Program-made: the position numbers and the translations under genes | NCBI GenBank assembly: GCA_022824265.1 | Contig: JAJEAG010000088.1 | Location: forward strand, 1-33,812 | DNA length: 33,812 nucleotides | Direction: 5' to 3' | Source: Candidatus Poribacteria bacterium | GTDB taxonomy: Bacteria; Poribacteria; WGA-4E; WGA-3G | The notes under the pieces: generated by a model | Seen by the model: the letters and a program-made list of their open reading frames with translations, nothing else | What the model was told of the DNA's origin: nothing | Database searches by the model: none | In this document: piece after piece, positions 22,862 through 30,468 of the stretch | How positions within the stretch are numbered: position 1 is the stretch's first letter | Layout of the letters: every line of letters begins with the position of its first letter

Positions 22862-24649
22862 ATGAAAATAACCAGATTTATATCTTGGCTGAAACCGATT
22901 TTGGTGTTAAGCCTTGTATGCTGTTTAGCACTTACAGCAACAGCACAAGATTATTACCCGACGGCTATCGGCAATACATGGGTTTTCCTAAATGCCGACG
23001 GTACTGAACGACGCACATATTCCATTGAAGAACCAGATACCGATGAAGCTGAAGGTATTATTATCCTGCGAATATATACTGAGACCCTCGGCACAGATAC
23101 GGTAGATGACGACGTTTATTATATCTCTGATGATGAAGGGGATTTGAAACTTCATAGAACAAGGTTAGAAGAAGGCACATTTGGTATTGCAGCAGCAATG
23201 CTTGATCCTCCCGGGCTTTTCTTTCCAGCAGACCTGCCACTCGGACGGACGTGGGATGTCATGACAACAACGGAATTGAACCTTGTTGGTACAGCAAACA
23301 CTACAAGCACAATAACAGTTGATGCTATTGAAGACGTAGAAACTCCTATAGGAACATTTAAGAACTGTGTCAAACTTAGTATTAATAGAAAAGTCGTAAC
23401 AGCACTCGTAACACTTCGTTCAATTTCATATCAGTGGTTGGGACCTGATCTGGGTCCTGTCAAGTACGAGGATGATCAAGGGATTGTATATGAATTACAA
23501 AGTTATAACTTGGTTGATGATTCAGTAACGGAACCCGAGACCCCAGCTGAACCTGAAACTCCGACAGAACCTGAAACGCCAACGGAACCCGAGACCCCAG
23601 CTGAACCTGAAACTCCGACAGAACCTGAGACACCAACAGAACCTGAGACACCAACAGAGCCTGAAACGCCGACGGAACCCGAGACACCGACGGAACCCGA
23701 AACTCCAACAGAACCTGAAACTCCGACAGAACCCGAATCCAGATTTAATATGAACCTTGTGTCGGGTCTAAACCTTATCTCCATTCCACTAATGCCAGCA
23801 GAACCTTACACAGCAAAATCGCTTGCGACGATGTTGGGCTCTACGGTTGTTATCAAGTTAGATGTGGATAAACAGAGTTTCGTTGGTTACTCTGCTGCAG
23901 AAGAAGGGGATGGATTTGATATAGATGGTATGAGCGGTTACATTATCAACACTCCTGATGGTGGGAAAGTGACGTTCACTGGTACTGCATGGCAAAAACC
24001 TGCTGATGATGTGGCTGCTGCCCCAAAAATCACCACAAATAGAAGCGCGTGGGCATTTGTCATCACAAGTAATTTGCAAGCTGAAGCAAAAGGGAAAACC
24101 TACACGTTAGTTGCTAAAAACCTACGTACCGGTATTGTTGCTACACAGAAAGTTGTCAATGATAACGGATATGTTTCAACTGTATGGGCAGATCTAAATC
24201 GTAAGAGCGTCATCAGTGTTGATGATAAGATTGAGGTTGCGCTCGTTGATGAAAATGGAACAATCGTGTCCGGTCCGTTTCAACGCACTGTTACTGCTAC
24301 AGATATTGACAATGCATATCTAAGTGTACAGATGCGTGTCGGCGATGTCCGACCAAAAGAGACAATTCTGGCACAGAACTTCCCGAATCCTTTCAATCCT
24401 GAGACTTGGATACCTTATCAACTGAGTCGTGACACGAACGTAACGATTCAGATATTTGATCTCTCTGGACATTCGATTCGGACGCTTAATCTCGGTCATA
24501 AGTCAATTGGTGCATACTTGACGAGATCCAGTGCAGCATATTGGGATGGTAAGAATGAGGCGGGGGAACCTGTTTCGAGTGGTATCTATTTCTATTCACT
24601 TAAAACAGAGAATTTTTCTGCCATCCGCAGAATGGTTATCCTTAAGTAA
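22862..24649 (+). CDS. Secreted paralog 2: shared N-domain, (EPETPT)n linker, and FlgD/T9SS-like C-terminal domain
   Basis: A 595-residue exported protein, AAAGGAG before ATG. The signal peptide ends ...TATA-Q. Residues ~29-218 are the same domain as in the neighbours (DYYPTAIGNTWVFL, VYYISDDEGDLKLHRT, VETPIGTFKNCVKLSI, SYQWLGPDLGPVKYE). Residues 224-292 are about 11 hexapeptides EPETPT/EPETPA, a rigid spacer. Next is a ~200-residue region (NLVSGLNLISIPLMPAEPYT...) of the kind that precedes C-terminal sorting modules, then QNFPNPFNPETWIPYQL, FDLSGHSIRTL and SSGIYFYSLKTENFSAIRRM, a FlgD-Ig/T9SS type A-like tail. It is likely displayed or released at the cell surface. Function unknown. Confidence 0.82.
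   Translation: MKITRFISWLKPILVLSLVCCLALTATAQDYYPTAIGNTWVFLNADGTERRTYSIEEPDTDEAEGIIILRIYTETLGTDTVDDDVYYISDDEGDLKLHRTRLEEGTFGIAAAMLDPPGLFFPADLPLGRTWDVMTTTELNLVGTANTTSTITVDAIEDVETPIGTFKNCVKLSINRKVVTALVTLRSISYQWLGPDLGPVKYEDDQGIVYELQSYNLVDDSVTEPETPAEPETPTEPETPTEPETPAEPETPTEPETPTEPETPTEPETPTEPETPTEPETPTEPETPTEPESRFNMNLVSGLNLISIPLMPAEPYTAKSLATMLGSTVVIKLDVDKQSFVGYSAAEEGDGFDIDGMSGYIINTPDGGKVTFTGTAWQKPADDVAAAPKITTNRSAWAFVITSNLQAEAKGKTYTLVAKNLRTGIVATQKVVNDNGYVSTVWADLNRKSVISVDDKIEVALVDENGTIVSGPFQRTVTATDIDNAYLSVQMRVGDVRPKETILAQNFPNPFNPETWIPYQLSRDTNVTIQIFDLSGHSIRTLNLGHKSIGAYLTRSSAAYWDGKNEAGEPVSSGIYFYSLKTENFSAIRRMVILK
23531..23737 (+). repeat. In-frame 18-bp tandem repeat encoding EPETPT
   Basis: About 11.5 units of 18 bp code for Glu-Pro-Glu-Thr-Pro-Thr/Ala. 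Synonymous codons vary from unit to unit, except that the first three units are duplicated almost exactly as a 54-bp block, showing recent slippage or recombination. The minus-strand frames full of Gly-Ser-Val repeats over it are artefacts. Confidence 0.9.
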
Positions 24650-24673
24650 GTATTGCTGCGATGATTGTACGAC

Positions 24674-24744
24674 AAAACGCCTTGATATTACAAGCAATCC
24701 GATAGCATAACAGATTGCTTGAAATTGCTGAATCAAGGCGTTTT
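24674..24744 (+). terminator. Nested long hairpin between paralogs 2 and 3
   Basis: The outer stem AAAACGCCTTGAT (24674-24686) / ATCAAGGCGTTTT (24732-24744) is a perfect 13-mer. An inner perfect 9-bp stem is CAAGCAATC (24691-24699) / GATTGCTTG (24713-24721). The T-run followed by CATTTTATT fits a terminator, but the size and two-tier design are unusual. Confidence 0.65.
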
Positions 24745-24796
24745 CATTTTATTCAAACTTGGGTAATCTCATATATATTCAAGTAAGGAGAGTTGG

Positions 24797-25615
24797 ATGT
24801 ATAGAAACAACGTATGCATAGTATTATTTGCATTATTACTAACTCTATGTTTTGTTGCTAAGGAAGCAGCATCACAGAATTATTATCCGACAGATCTCGG
24901 CAATGTATGGGTGTTAGAAACCGAGGATAAAACTGAACGAATCACTTATAGCATTGAAGCATCAGAAGAATCAATAAACGGTATAGAACTGGCGTTACTA
25001 AAAATTACGTCTGAAACTGTAGGTACAGATTCTATTCTGACCGAAAGGTATTTTGTAGATTTTGACGAAGAAGGGATACAATTATATAAATATGTAGTGG
25101 AACTCGGTTCAGTATTCGGCGAAGCTACTGGCTTATTCTACCCACCTATTCTCTTTTATCCATTATCACCGCAACTCAACGAACCGTGGGAATACACGAC
25201 TGAAACAGAGGTTGACTTTGTCGGTCTCGTCACATTCACCAGTGTTAGCGAAGTTGTAGCGGTGGAAGATGTTATGACTCCAGCAGGAATATTTGAAGAT
25301 TGCATAAAAGTCAAGATACGCACAAGAAGCCAAGCTGCGACAATATCGCGCTCAACATCGTACCAATGGCTTGCTCCTGATTTCGGTCCCGTTAAATTTG
25401 AGAACAGTCAAGACCTCGTTTTTACATTGGTTAGTTCTAACCTACTTTCGGATACCTCAATCTATGATGTGACAGGTGATGGTGTTATCAATATTTTAGA
25501 TCTTGTATTTGTAGCTTCTCGATTCGGTGAGGAGAGTGAGGAGGCGGATGTTAATGACGATGGGAAAGTAAATATTCTGGATTTGACACTTATTGCGCAG
25601 AATTTTGATGCGTAA
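24797..25615 (+). CDS. Secreted paralog 3: shared N-domain plus C-terminal dockerin
   Basis: A 272-residue exported protein with AAGGAG ahead of ATG 24797. The signal peptide ends ...KEAAS-Q. The shared domain spans to ~residue 215 (NYYPTDLGNVWVLE, RYFVDFDEEGIQLYKY, VMTPAGIFEDCIKVKI, SYQWLAPDFGPVKFE). The last ~50 residues are a dockerin type I-like pair of Ca-binding repeats: DVTGDGVINILDLVFVASRF and DVNDDGKVNILDLTLIAQNF. Dockerins bind cohesins and tether proteins to scaffolds or surfaces; no cohesin is seen in this window. It converges on the minus-strand operon at 25700. Confidence 0.85.
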   Translation: MYRNNVCIVLFALLLTLCFVAKEAASQNYYPTDLGNVWVLETEDKTERITYSIEASEESINGIELALLKITSETVGTDSILTERYFVDFDEEGIQLYKYVVELGSVFGEATGLFYPPILFYPLSPQLNEPWEYTTETEVDFVGLVTFTSVSEVVAVEDVMTPAGIFEDCIKVKIRTRSQAATISRSTSYQWLAPDFGPVKFENSQDLVFTLVSSNLLSDTSIYDVTGDGVINILDLVFVASRFGEESEEADVNDDGKVNILDLTLIAQNFDA

Positions 25616-25699
25616 TTAATCAATGAAGTGTTCGTAGATTTGGTTATGAGAGTAGGCATGCTCTATGCGCTGTGTGAATTTCACTGTTCTCAACGCAAC

Positions 25700-27292
25700 C
25701 TAAAAAATCCGCTTTTGTATTTCGCTTGCCTCAAGTGTTTCCTCATTCCATGAAGTCTCTTTAGCTGACTGCAGTACGTCATCGTGTGTGTGAAACTGCC
25801 ACGAAAAAGTGAAAGGAGAATCGCCGCTATTATAGAAAATCACTTCAACATTATAATCTTTTCCGATAAGAGGTCGTACCAAAGAGAGAAGGTTTGATGG
25901 GATCTGATTTTTACCATCGGCATTTTTGATGGTGATCAGCGGAGAAACTTTACCTAATACCTCGCGAGTTCCAAGAAGCAGCGGACCGTAACAAGCGGTT
26001 ACTGCACCTTGCCCCCAATTCCGTCCGTGTCCTGCAGCAACAGAGCAAACTGCCCCACCCATATCCGCGTGTTCGCGTCCACCTCGTAGCACGCGTCGTG
26101 CCATATTCAGACGAGTAGCAGCACTTTGCAAAGCCCGTAATGCATAAGTAACATCTCCAGTTACCTGATAGGCAAGGGTTAGAGTAGCCGTTGAAGGTTC
26201 TCTAATCGGTTTTACAGAACCGTCATCTGACCATTCTCCCCAATATGCCATATCCGCGCGTTTTCCGACACCGGGTTCTCTGCGGCGGTTTTGTTGCGGG
26301 AAAACAAGTGCAAGTAATTCGGGTGGCGTAGAAGGTAATTTTTCTAAACCCTCTCTGATCGTCTCATCAAAACAGGTATCGTTAAATGTCCATCGATAAT
26401 AACTCAAGGCTGCGGATGCTGGATCGTTATACGGATTGTCAAGTGATGTGACCAGAGGTTCAACGATGCGTTTTGCTGCGGTTTGGAAAATCTCCTCTTC
26501 TGACAAGAGATAGAGGTCTCCCATGGCATAGATGGCTCCGGAAGCCAACAGGTTTTCAATACCAGCCAAAGGATCACCCGGAATGTGGTGTGAACTTGCT
26601 ACCAATCGGTGAAGGTTCTTTTCATTTACATCTTCTTCGCTTAACCCGTTCCCGTTCAAATCCCAGAGTAACGGCATTGGATCTGGTGCAGCGATGATTC
26701 GTTCAGCCCGTTTGCGTCCATACTGCAATGCCCATTCAACATACCGCTTTTCACCTGTAACACGATACGCAGCAAGTGCTATGTGAATAAAACGGAAGTG
26801 TTCTGCAAGTTCATACGCATCCTTTTCTGTGTTTTCCACAAATTTCGTTCCGATATTGTATCCGATAAAAGTATCTTTTATATAATCGTACCAAGGTGGT
26901 ATTTCCTGCACCCAATTCCCGATGTGTTCTGCGGCATCTGATAGTAGGGAAATCGCTTCGGTATCATCTGGTTTTAATGCTATATAGCGAGGTAGGAATA
27001 GTAGAAAAGGTTCTGTGCCGTGGTGTGCTTCAGCCTTCGGTTCGTAACCATGGACACAATCCCGTTTTACCCAACCGACAAGTTCAGACTTAAGTGTCTC
27101 AAAGTGTTGCAGGACGGTCTTATCACCGGTAATTAAATAGTGCGGAAACCACGCAAGTGCATAATTTGCCTCATCTTCGCCTCCTTTATTCGGACCGGGA
27201 GGATCAAGCAGCATGCTCTGTTTAAGCCAACGTCCCATATCTGATCTGAGTGCGCTATATGCGTTATAGGATTCTTGTATTTCTGATTTCAT
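25700..27292 (-). CDS. Unrecognised 530-residue protein, probably an alpha/alpha-barrel sugar-active enzyme
   Basis: No signal peptide; cytoplasmic. The sequence is mostly amphipathic helices with repeated spacing (YALAWFPHYLITGDKTVLQH; FIHIALAAYRVTGEKRYVEW; LTLAYQVTGDVTYALRAL): the 'x-A-x-x-x-TG-D/E-x-x-Y' pattern typical of (alpha/alpha)6 glycosidase, epimerase or lyase folds. The C-terminal ~80 residues look beta-rich (DYNVEVIFYNSGDSPFTFSW). No catalytic motif was identified. Its ATG overlaps the stop of the upstream isomerase gene (ATGA), with no Shine-Dalgarno of its own, so it is translationally coupled to that gene and likely works in the same sugar pathway. Confidence 0.65.
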   Translation of the reverse strand: MKSEIQESYNAYSALRSDMGRWLKQSMLLDPPGPNKGGEDEANYALAWFPHYLITGDKTVLQHFETLKSELVGWVKRDCVHGYEPKAEAHHGTEPFLLFLPRYIALKPDDTEAISLLSDAAEHIGNWVQEIPPWYDYIKDTFIGYNIGTKFVENTEKDAYELAEHFRFIHIALAAYRVTGEKRYVEWALQYGRKRAERIIAAPDPMPLLWDLNGNGLSEEDVNEKNLHRLVASSHHIPGDPLAGIENLLASGAIYAMGDLYLLSEEEIFQTAAKRIVEPLVTSLDNPYNDPASAALSYYRWTFNDTCFDETIREGLEKLPSTPPELLALVFPQQNRRREPGVGKRADMAYWGEWSDDGSVKPIREPSTATLTLAYQVTGDVTYALRALQSAATRLNMARRVLRGGREHADMGGAVCSVAAGHGRNWGQGAVTACYGPLLLGTREVLGKVSPLITIKNADGKNQIPSNLLSLVRPLIGKDYNVEVIFYNSGDSPFTFSWQFHTHDDVLQSAKETSWNEETLEASEIQKRIF

Positions 27293-28098
27293 AGTAGTGA
27301 GTTCAAAAAATCAATACTTTTTTTAGCGATAGTTTTCGGATCTGGTTTGAAATCGAATACCTCTGTTGAGACATAACCTTTATAATCAATTTCCTTCAAT
27401 GCTTCAATGATTGGCGGGTAGTCTACATTTCCGGAACCGGGTAGGTATCCGTTGTCGTCGTTGGAATGGAAGTGTGCTACATGTTTAGCGCAGTTACGAA
27501 TCTGTGTTGGCATGTCCAACCCCTCTTTTGCAGTGCTACAGACATCCAAAATCATCTGAAAGTTTGGATGGTTCACTGCTTCAACCATTTCGACGGCTTT
27601 GTCGGGGTGTGATATAAAGTTTGTCTGATCACTTGACAGTGGTTCCATGCACAATACGACTCCTCTTTCTCCAGCAAGTTCTGCACCTTCTGTGAATGTG
27701 TCTTTTGTGTAGTTCCATGCTTGTTCAAAGGTCAGTGGTTCCATGACATTCCGTTGTTGCGGGGAGCCAAAAACCAGTATTTGCCCATCTAAATCCGCAC
27801 AGAGTTCAATAAGGGCAAGTAGGTAATCCCTCGTTTCGTTCCTAATTTCTTCCTCTGGATGGTTGACATAAAGTCCCGGTGGTGAAACCAGCAGCCAGTG
27901 TAATCCTGCGATTTCTATTTTTGCATCTTTAGCAGCTTTCCGTATTCGTGTTCTTTCAGTTTCACTGATATCCAATACAGAATCCGCCAATGTAAATGGT
28001 GCTATTTCAACTGCTTCATAGCCGAGTTCTGCGGCATAAGTGAACACATCATCAATTTTCCAATTTTCAAACATTTCGTTGCATATCGCGAGTTTCAT
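27289..28098 (-). CDS. Sugar phosphate isomerase/epimerase (AP-endonuclease 2-type TIM barrel)
   Basis: A 269-residue TIM barrel. Family signatures: KLAICNEMFENWKIDDVFTY at the start; the strand VEIAPFTL; IAGLHWLL; the metal Glu in VVLCMEPLS; MILDVCSTAKEG with metal Asp; VAHFHSNDDNG with metal His; and the last metal Glu in VSTEVFDF. Such enzymes interconvert keto- and aldo-sugars or epimerise them (hydroxypyruvate isomerase, inosose or tagatose-type epimerases). GGAG precedes ATG 28098 and a consensus promoter lies at 28127-28155. It leads a two-gene operon with the alpha/alpha-barrel protein, overlapping it by 4 nt. Confidence 0.87.
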   Translation of the reverse strand: MKLAICNEMFENWKIDDVFTYAAELGYEAVEIAPFTLADSVLDISETERTRIRKAAKDAKIEIAGLHWLLVSPPGLYVNHPEEEIRNETRDYLLALIELCADLDGQILVFGSPQQRNVMEPLTFEQAWNYTKDTFTEGAELAGERGVVLCMEPLSSDQTNFISHPDKAVEMVEAVNHPNFQMILDVCSTAKEGLDMPTQIRNCAKHVAHFHSNDDNGYLPGSGNVDYPPIIEALKEIDYKGYVSTEVFDFKPDPKTIAKKSIDFLNSLL

Positions 28099-28126
28099 TT
28101 TCGTCTCCAGTCCGAATTTTTTGTGA

Positions 28127-28155
28127 ATTCTAAGTGATTATTGGGTATTTGTCAA
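28127..28155 (-). promoter_or_regulatory. Sigma70-type promoter of the isomerase operon
   Basis: On the minus strand, a perfect TTGACA (28155-28150), a 17-nt spacer and TAGAAT (28132-28127), about 30 nt before the ATG at 28098. Confidence 0.72.
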
Positions 28156-28218
28156 GTAATTTAAGATTTTATATCAACCTTGTTTTGTCTTCAAATTCTC
28201 TGGATTTTGCTTCCTTCT

Positions 28219-28346
28219 AAAAACGTACACAAAAAGGGCGTTTTTCGTTTCTGTGTACGTTTTGACTTTTGGGGTTATACCAGTCTGAGACTGGGTTTAT
28301 CAGTGTGTACGAAACTTTTTGAAATTTTCATTTGTGTACGTTTTTT
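28219..28346 (-). repeat. Structured ~130-bp intergenic element, copy 2
   Basis: The reverse complement aligns over its full length to 13239-13369. Ends are AAAAACGTACACAAAAA (28219-28235) and TTTGTGTACGTTTTTT (28331-28346); the inner arm is TGTGTACGTTTT (28252-28263). The centre CCAGTCTGAGACTGG (28280-28294) is a palindrome with 7-bp arms. Compared with copy 1 all three arms changed from ACGCACTAA to ACGTACACA, preserving complementarity. The first-stop context differs, so no protein is conserved. Confidence 0.7.
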
Positions 28347-28539
28347 ATTTGCTTGTTTATGGTCGGTTCTTAGGTGGATATTTTTTGGGTGACGGGTAGT
28401 AGTTTCTGTTGAGAATGTGAGATGTAGTCGGTTTCTGTTTTTCATAGTGGTAGTATTATAACAGGTGTTAAGAAGGGATGGAAGGGTTTATGGGGATTGG
28501 AACAATATGTTTCATGTATGTTTGAGGTAGTTTTCAGAT

Positions 28540-28759
28540 TCTTGGCTATTGGCTATCGGCTGTCAGCTGTCAGAATCTCGGAGAGCGCGGGGTATTGTTG
28601 TCTGAATCGCTGAACGCACTGAAGACGCTGAAGACGCTGAATGATGAGGTGTTTTCAGTGTTTCAGAGAGAAGGACGAGTGGGGTGACTTCTCCGCTACG
28701 GTGTTGTCTGAACCAGGACTTTGAGGATAATAGGTCGCGATTCGGAGAGTGCTTCTACA
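28540..28759. repeat. Composite of dispersed repeats ending at a broken methyltransferase gene
   Basis: TTGGCTATTGGCTATCGG followed by CTGTCAGCTGTCAG (about 28543-28574); a GAAGACGCTG tandem repeat (about 28590-28668, counterpart of 13509-13562); family C TTGTCTGAACCAGGACTTTG (28704-28725); and reversed family B GGTCGCGATTCGGAGAG...CTTCTACA (28733-28759). The coding remnant of the methyltransferase starts directly after the last unit. The ~190 bp before these repeats (28347-28539) shows nothing recognisable. Confidence 0.65.
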
Positions 28760-28762
28760 AAA

Positions 28763-29543
28763 GAAGGCTTAATATTAAAAATAATGTTGAATGGACAGAA
28801 GGATGGTTAAAAGACTGTCTGCACCTGTTGACAGATGATGGTTTGCTTTACTTGTATGGGTTCCAGAAATAATTGCGAGAATTTCTGTCTGCTTTCCTAT
28901 CCGTGAACAACGTTGGTTGGTGTGGCATTATACTAACAAAACGGTTCCATCATTGAAATTTTGGCAAAGATCACACGAGACGATATTATGTCTCTGGAAA
29001 CCGAATATGCCCTGAACCAATTTGGAGATAGACCAAATTAGAGAGCCTTATACCAAAAGCTTCCTAAAGAACGCTGCAGGTAAAATACGAAAAGATACAC
29101 CTTCTCGGTATGGTTCACGAGGTAAAACGACCATCTATAACGCTCATAAAAATGGTGCTTTGCCGAGAGATGTTATCAAAATTCTTGCATTAGCAGGTGG
29201 GGCAGGTCGTTCTGAAAGGTGGTTCCTTTGTAAAACGTGTGGGTCCCAGATTTATCCTCCTGCAGAACTATCTGAACATCGCGAACACAACATATTAAAA
29301 CATCCCACGCAAAAACCGATGGAATTGACAAGACGACTTATCTTGTCTCGCATCAACGGAAAAGAAGGTAAGGTGTTAATTCCATTTGCAGGATCTGGAT
29401 CAGAGTGTGTCGTAGCAGAGACGTTAGGGGTCGAATTTCTTGGCATAGAGATAAATCCTGAATTTGCTGACTTTGCCGAAAAATGGATTGAATATGAACG
29501 TGAACAATCAATAAAGACGTTTCTATTTAAACACACAGAATAG
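28763..29543 (+). pseudogene. Broken beta-class DNA methyltransferase (N4-cytosine/N6-adenine type)
   Basis: Three blocks of one methyltransferase remain. Block 1 (about 28763-28872): NVEWTEGWLKDCLHLLTDDG ending LLYLYGFQK, the helix and strand that normally follow the DPPY motif. Block 2, shifted by one base (about 28862-29012): REQRWLVWHYTNKTVPSLKF then WQRSHETILCLWKPNMP, ended by TGA at 29013-29015. Block 3, the same frame after that TGA (29022-29543): LEIDQIREPYTKSF..., KTCGSQIYPPAE, LKHPTQKPMELTRRLI, and motif I IPFAGSGSECVVAETLGVEF. The catalytic DPPY region is absent; its place is taken by repeats ending at 28759. One frameshift, one nonsense codon and a 5' truncation make it inactive. 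No cognate restriction gene is seen. Confidence 0.85.
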
Positions 29544-29557
29544 CGACAAATTTTGGA

Positions 29558-30415
29558 CTAATCCATCAATGAACCGCCTGCCACAGTAATAGACAGTCCT
29601 GTCAGATAAGCAGCTTCGTCCGAGGCGAGGAATGCTGCCATATTAGCCACATCTGCACCTTCGGCGAGTCGTCCTAACGGTACGACTGCCTCTGATTGTC
29701 GTGTGAATTCGGCACGTTGTTCGTCGGAAGAAAGGTTTTCAGGCATTAGTGCCGATGCTAAATGTCCCACACGTTCTGTATCTACAAGACTTGGACAGAG
29801 CGCGTTGACGTTAATATTATGAGGCGCGAGTTCATGTGCGAGGGATTGTGTTAAACCGATGACAGCGAACTTTGAAGCACTATATGCTGCATAAGATGCT
29901 GCACCTTGTTTGCCTCGGACAGAGGATATGTTGATGATTTTTCCGCCAGTTTTCTGTGCAATAAGGTGGCGAGTTACTGCTTGGCAGCAGAGAAATACGC
30001 CTTTCACGTTGACACGCTGCACACGATCCCAATCTTCTTCTGTCAGGTCAACGACAGGTACGCGATCCTTCCCCGCCTTTGTTCCAGCATTGTTAACGAG
30101 GATGTCTATTTTTCCGAAATGAGAAACGGTTTTGTTTACCATTTCGGCAACCTGTTTTGCATCTGAAACGTCTGCAACAACACTTATGGCACGTTGGTTC
30201 ATTGCTTTGATTTCGCTAACGACATCTGGTAATCCATTCCATGCCGTGTTGTCTGCTGCATAAGGGTGCTCGGTGATGTCGTTGACAGCAACATCTGCAC
30301 CCTCCTTTGCTAAGCGGATGGCAATAGCACGTCCAATACCGTTCTTACCACCTGCACCTGTCACTAACGCGACTTTACCATTTAGATTATACACTGTGAG
30401 GGTTTCCTTTGTCAC
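29558..30415 (-). CDS. Short-chain dehydrogenase/reductase
   Basis: A 285-residue SDR. TGAGGKNGIGRAIA is a Gly motif with a 2-3 residue insertion relative to the classic TGxxxGIG. DILVNNAG, the catalytic Ser (INISSVRG), YAAYSASK (Tyr/Lys) and LCPSLVDTERV follow the family. It ends LTGLSITVAGGSLMD. Two starts are possible: GTG 30415 (used here) without a Shine-Dalgarno, or GTG 30394 (MYNLNGKVALVTG) with AAAGGA 10 nt upstream, which would match family N-termini better. Similarity to the SDR at 20481-21212 is only family-level. Substrate not predictable. It lies immediately downstream of the CBM9-like gene. Confidence 0.88.
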   Translation of the reverse strand: MTKETLTVYNLNGKVALVTGAGGKNGIGRAIAIRLAKEGADVAVNDITEHPYAADNTAWNGLPDVVSEIKAMNQRAISVVADVSDAKQVAEMVNKTVSHFGKIDILVNNAGTKAGKDRVPVVDLTEEDWDRVQRVNVKGVFLCCQAVTRHLIAQKTGGKIINISSVRGKQGAASYAAYSASKFAVIGLTQSLAHELAPHNINVNALCPSLVDTERVGHLASALMPENLSSDEQRAEFTRQSEAVVPLGRLAEGADVANMAAFLASDEAAYLTGLSITVAGGSLMD

Positions 30416-30468
30416 TCACATTTTGATTGGAGAGATTATGTTTATGACAAATGAATCAGGACAAGCAA

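Noticed and set aside
23531-23737. Possible CRISPR array
   Set aside because: The 18-bp units are contiguous, in frame and coding, with no spacers. No CRISPR repeat-spacer pattern or cas gene was seen anywhere in the window.
23460-23784. Minus-strand ORFs rich in Gly-Ser-Val repeats
   Set aside because: They are the antisense reading of the EPETPT tandem repeat inside a real plus-strand gene.
28180-28392. 70-residue plus-strand ORF over structured element copy 2
   Set aside because: Low-complexity Phe/Leu/Cys-rich translation of T-rich repeat DNA, no ribosome site, no counterpart in copy 1.
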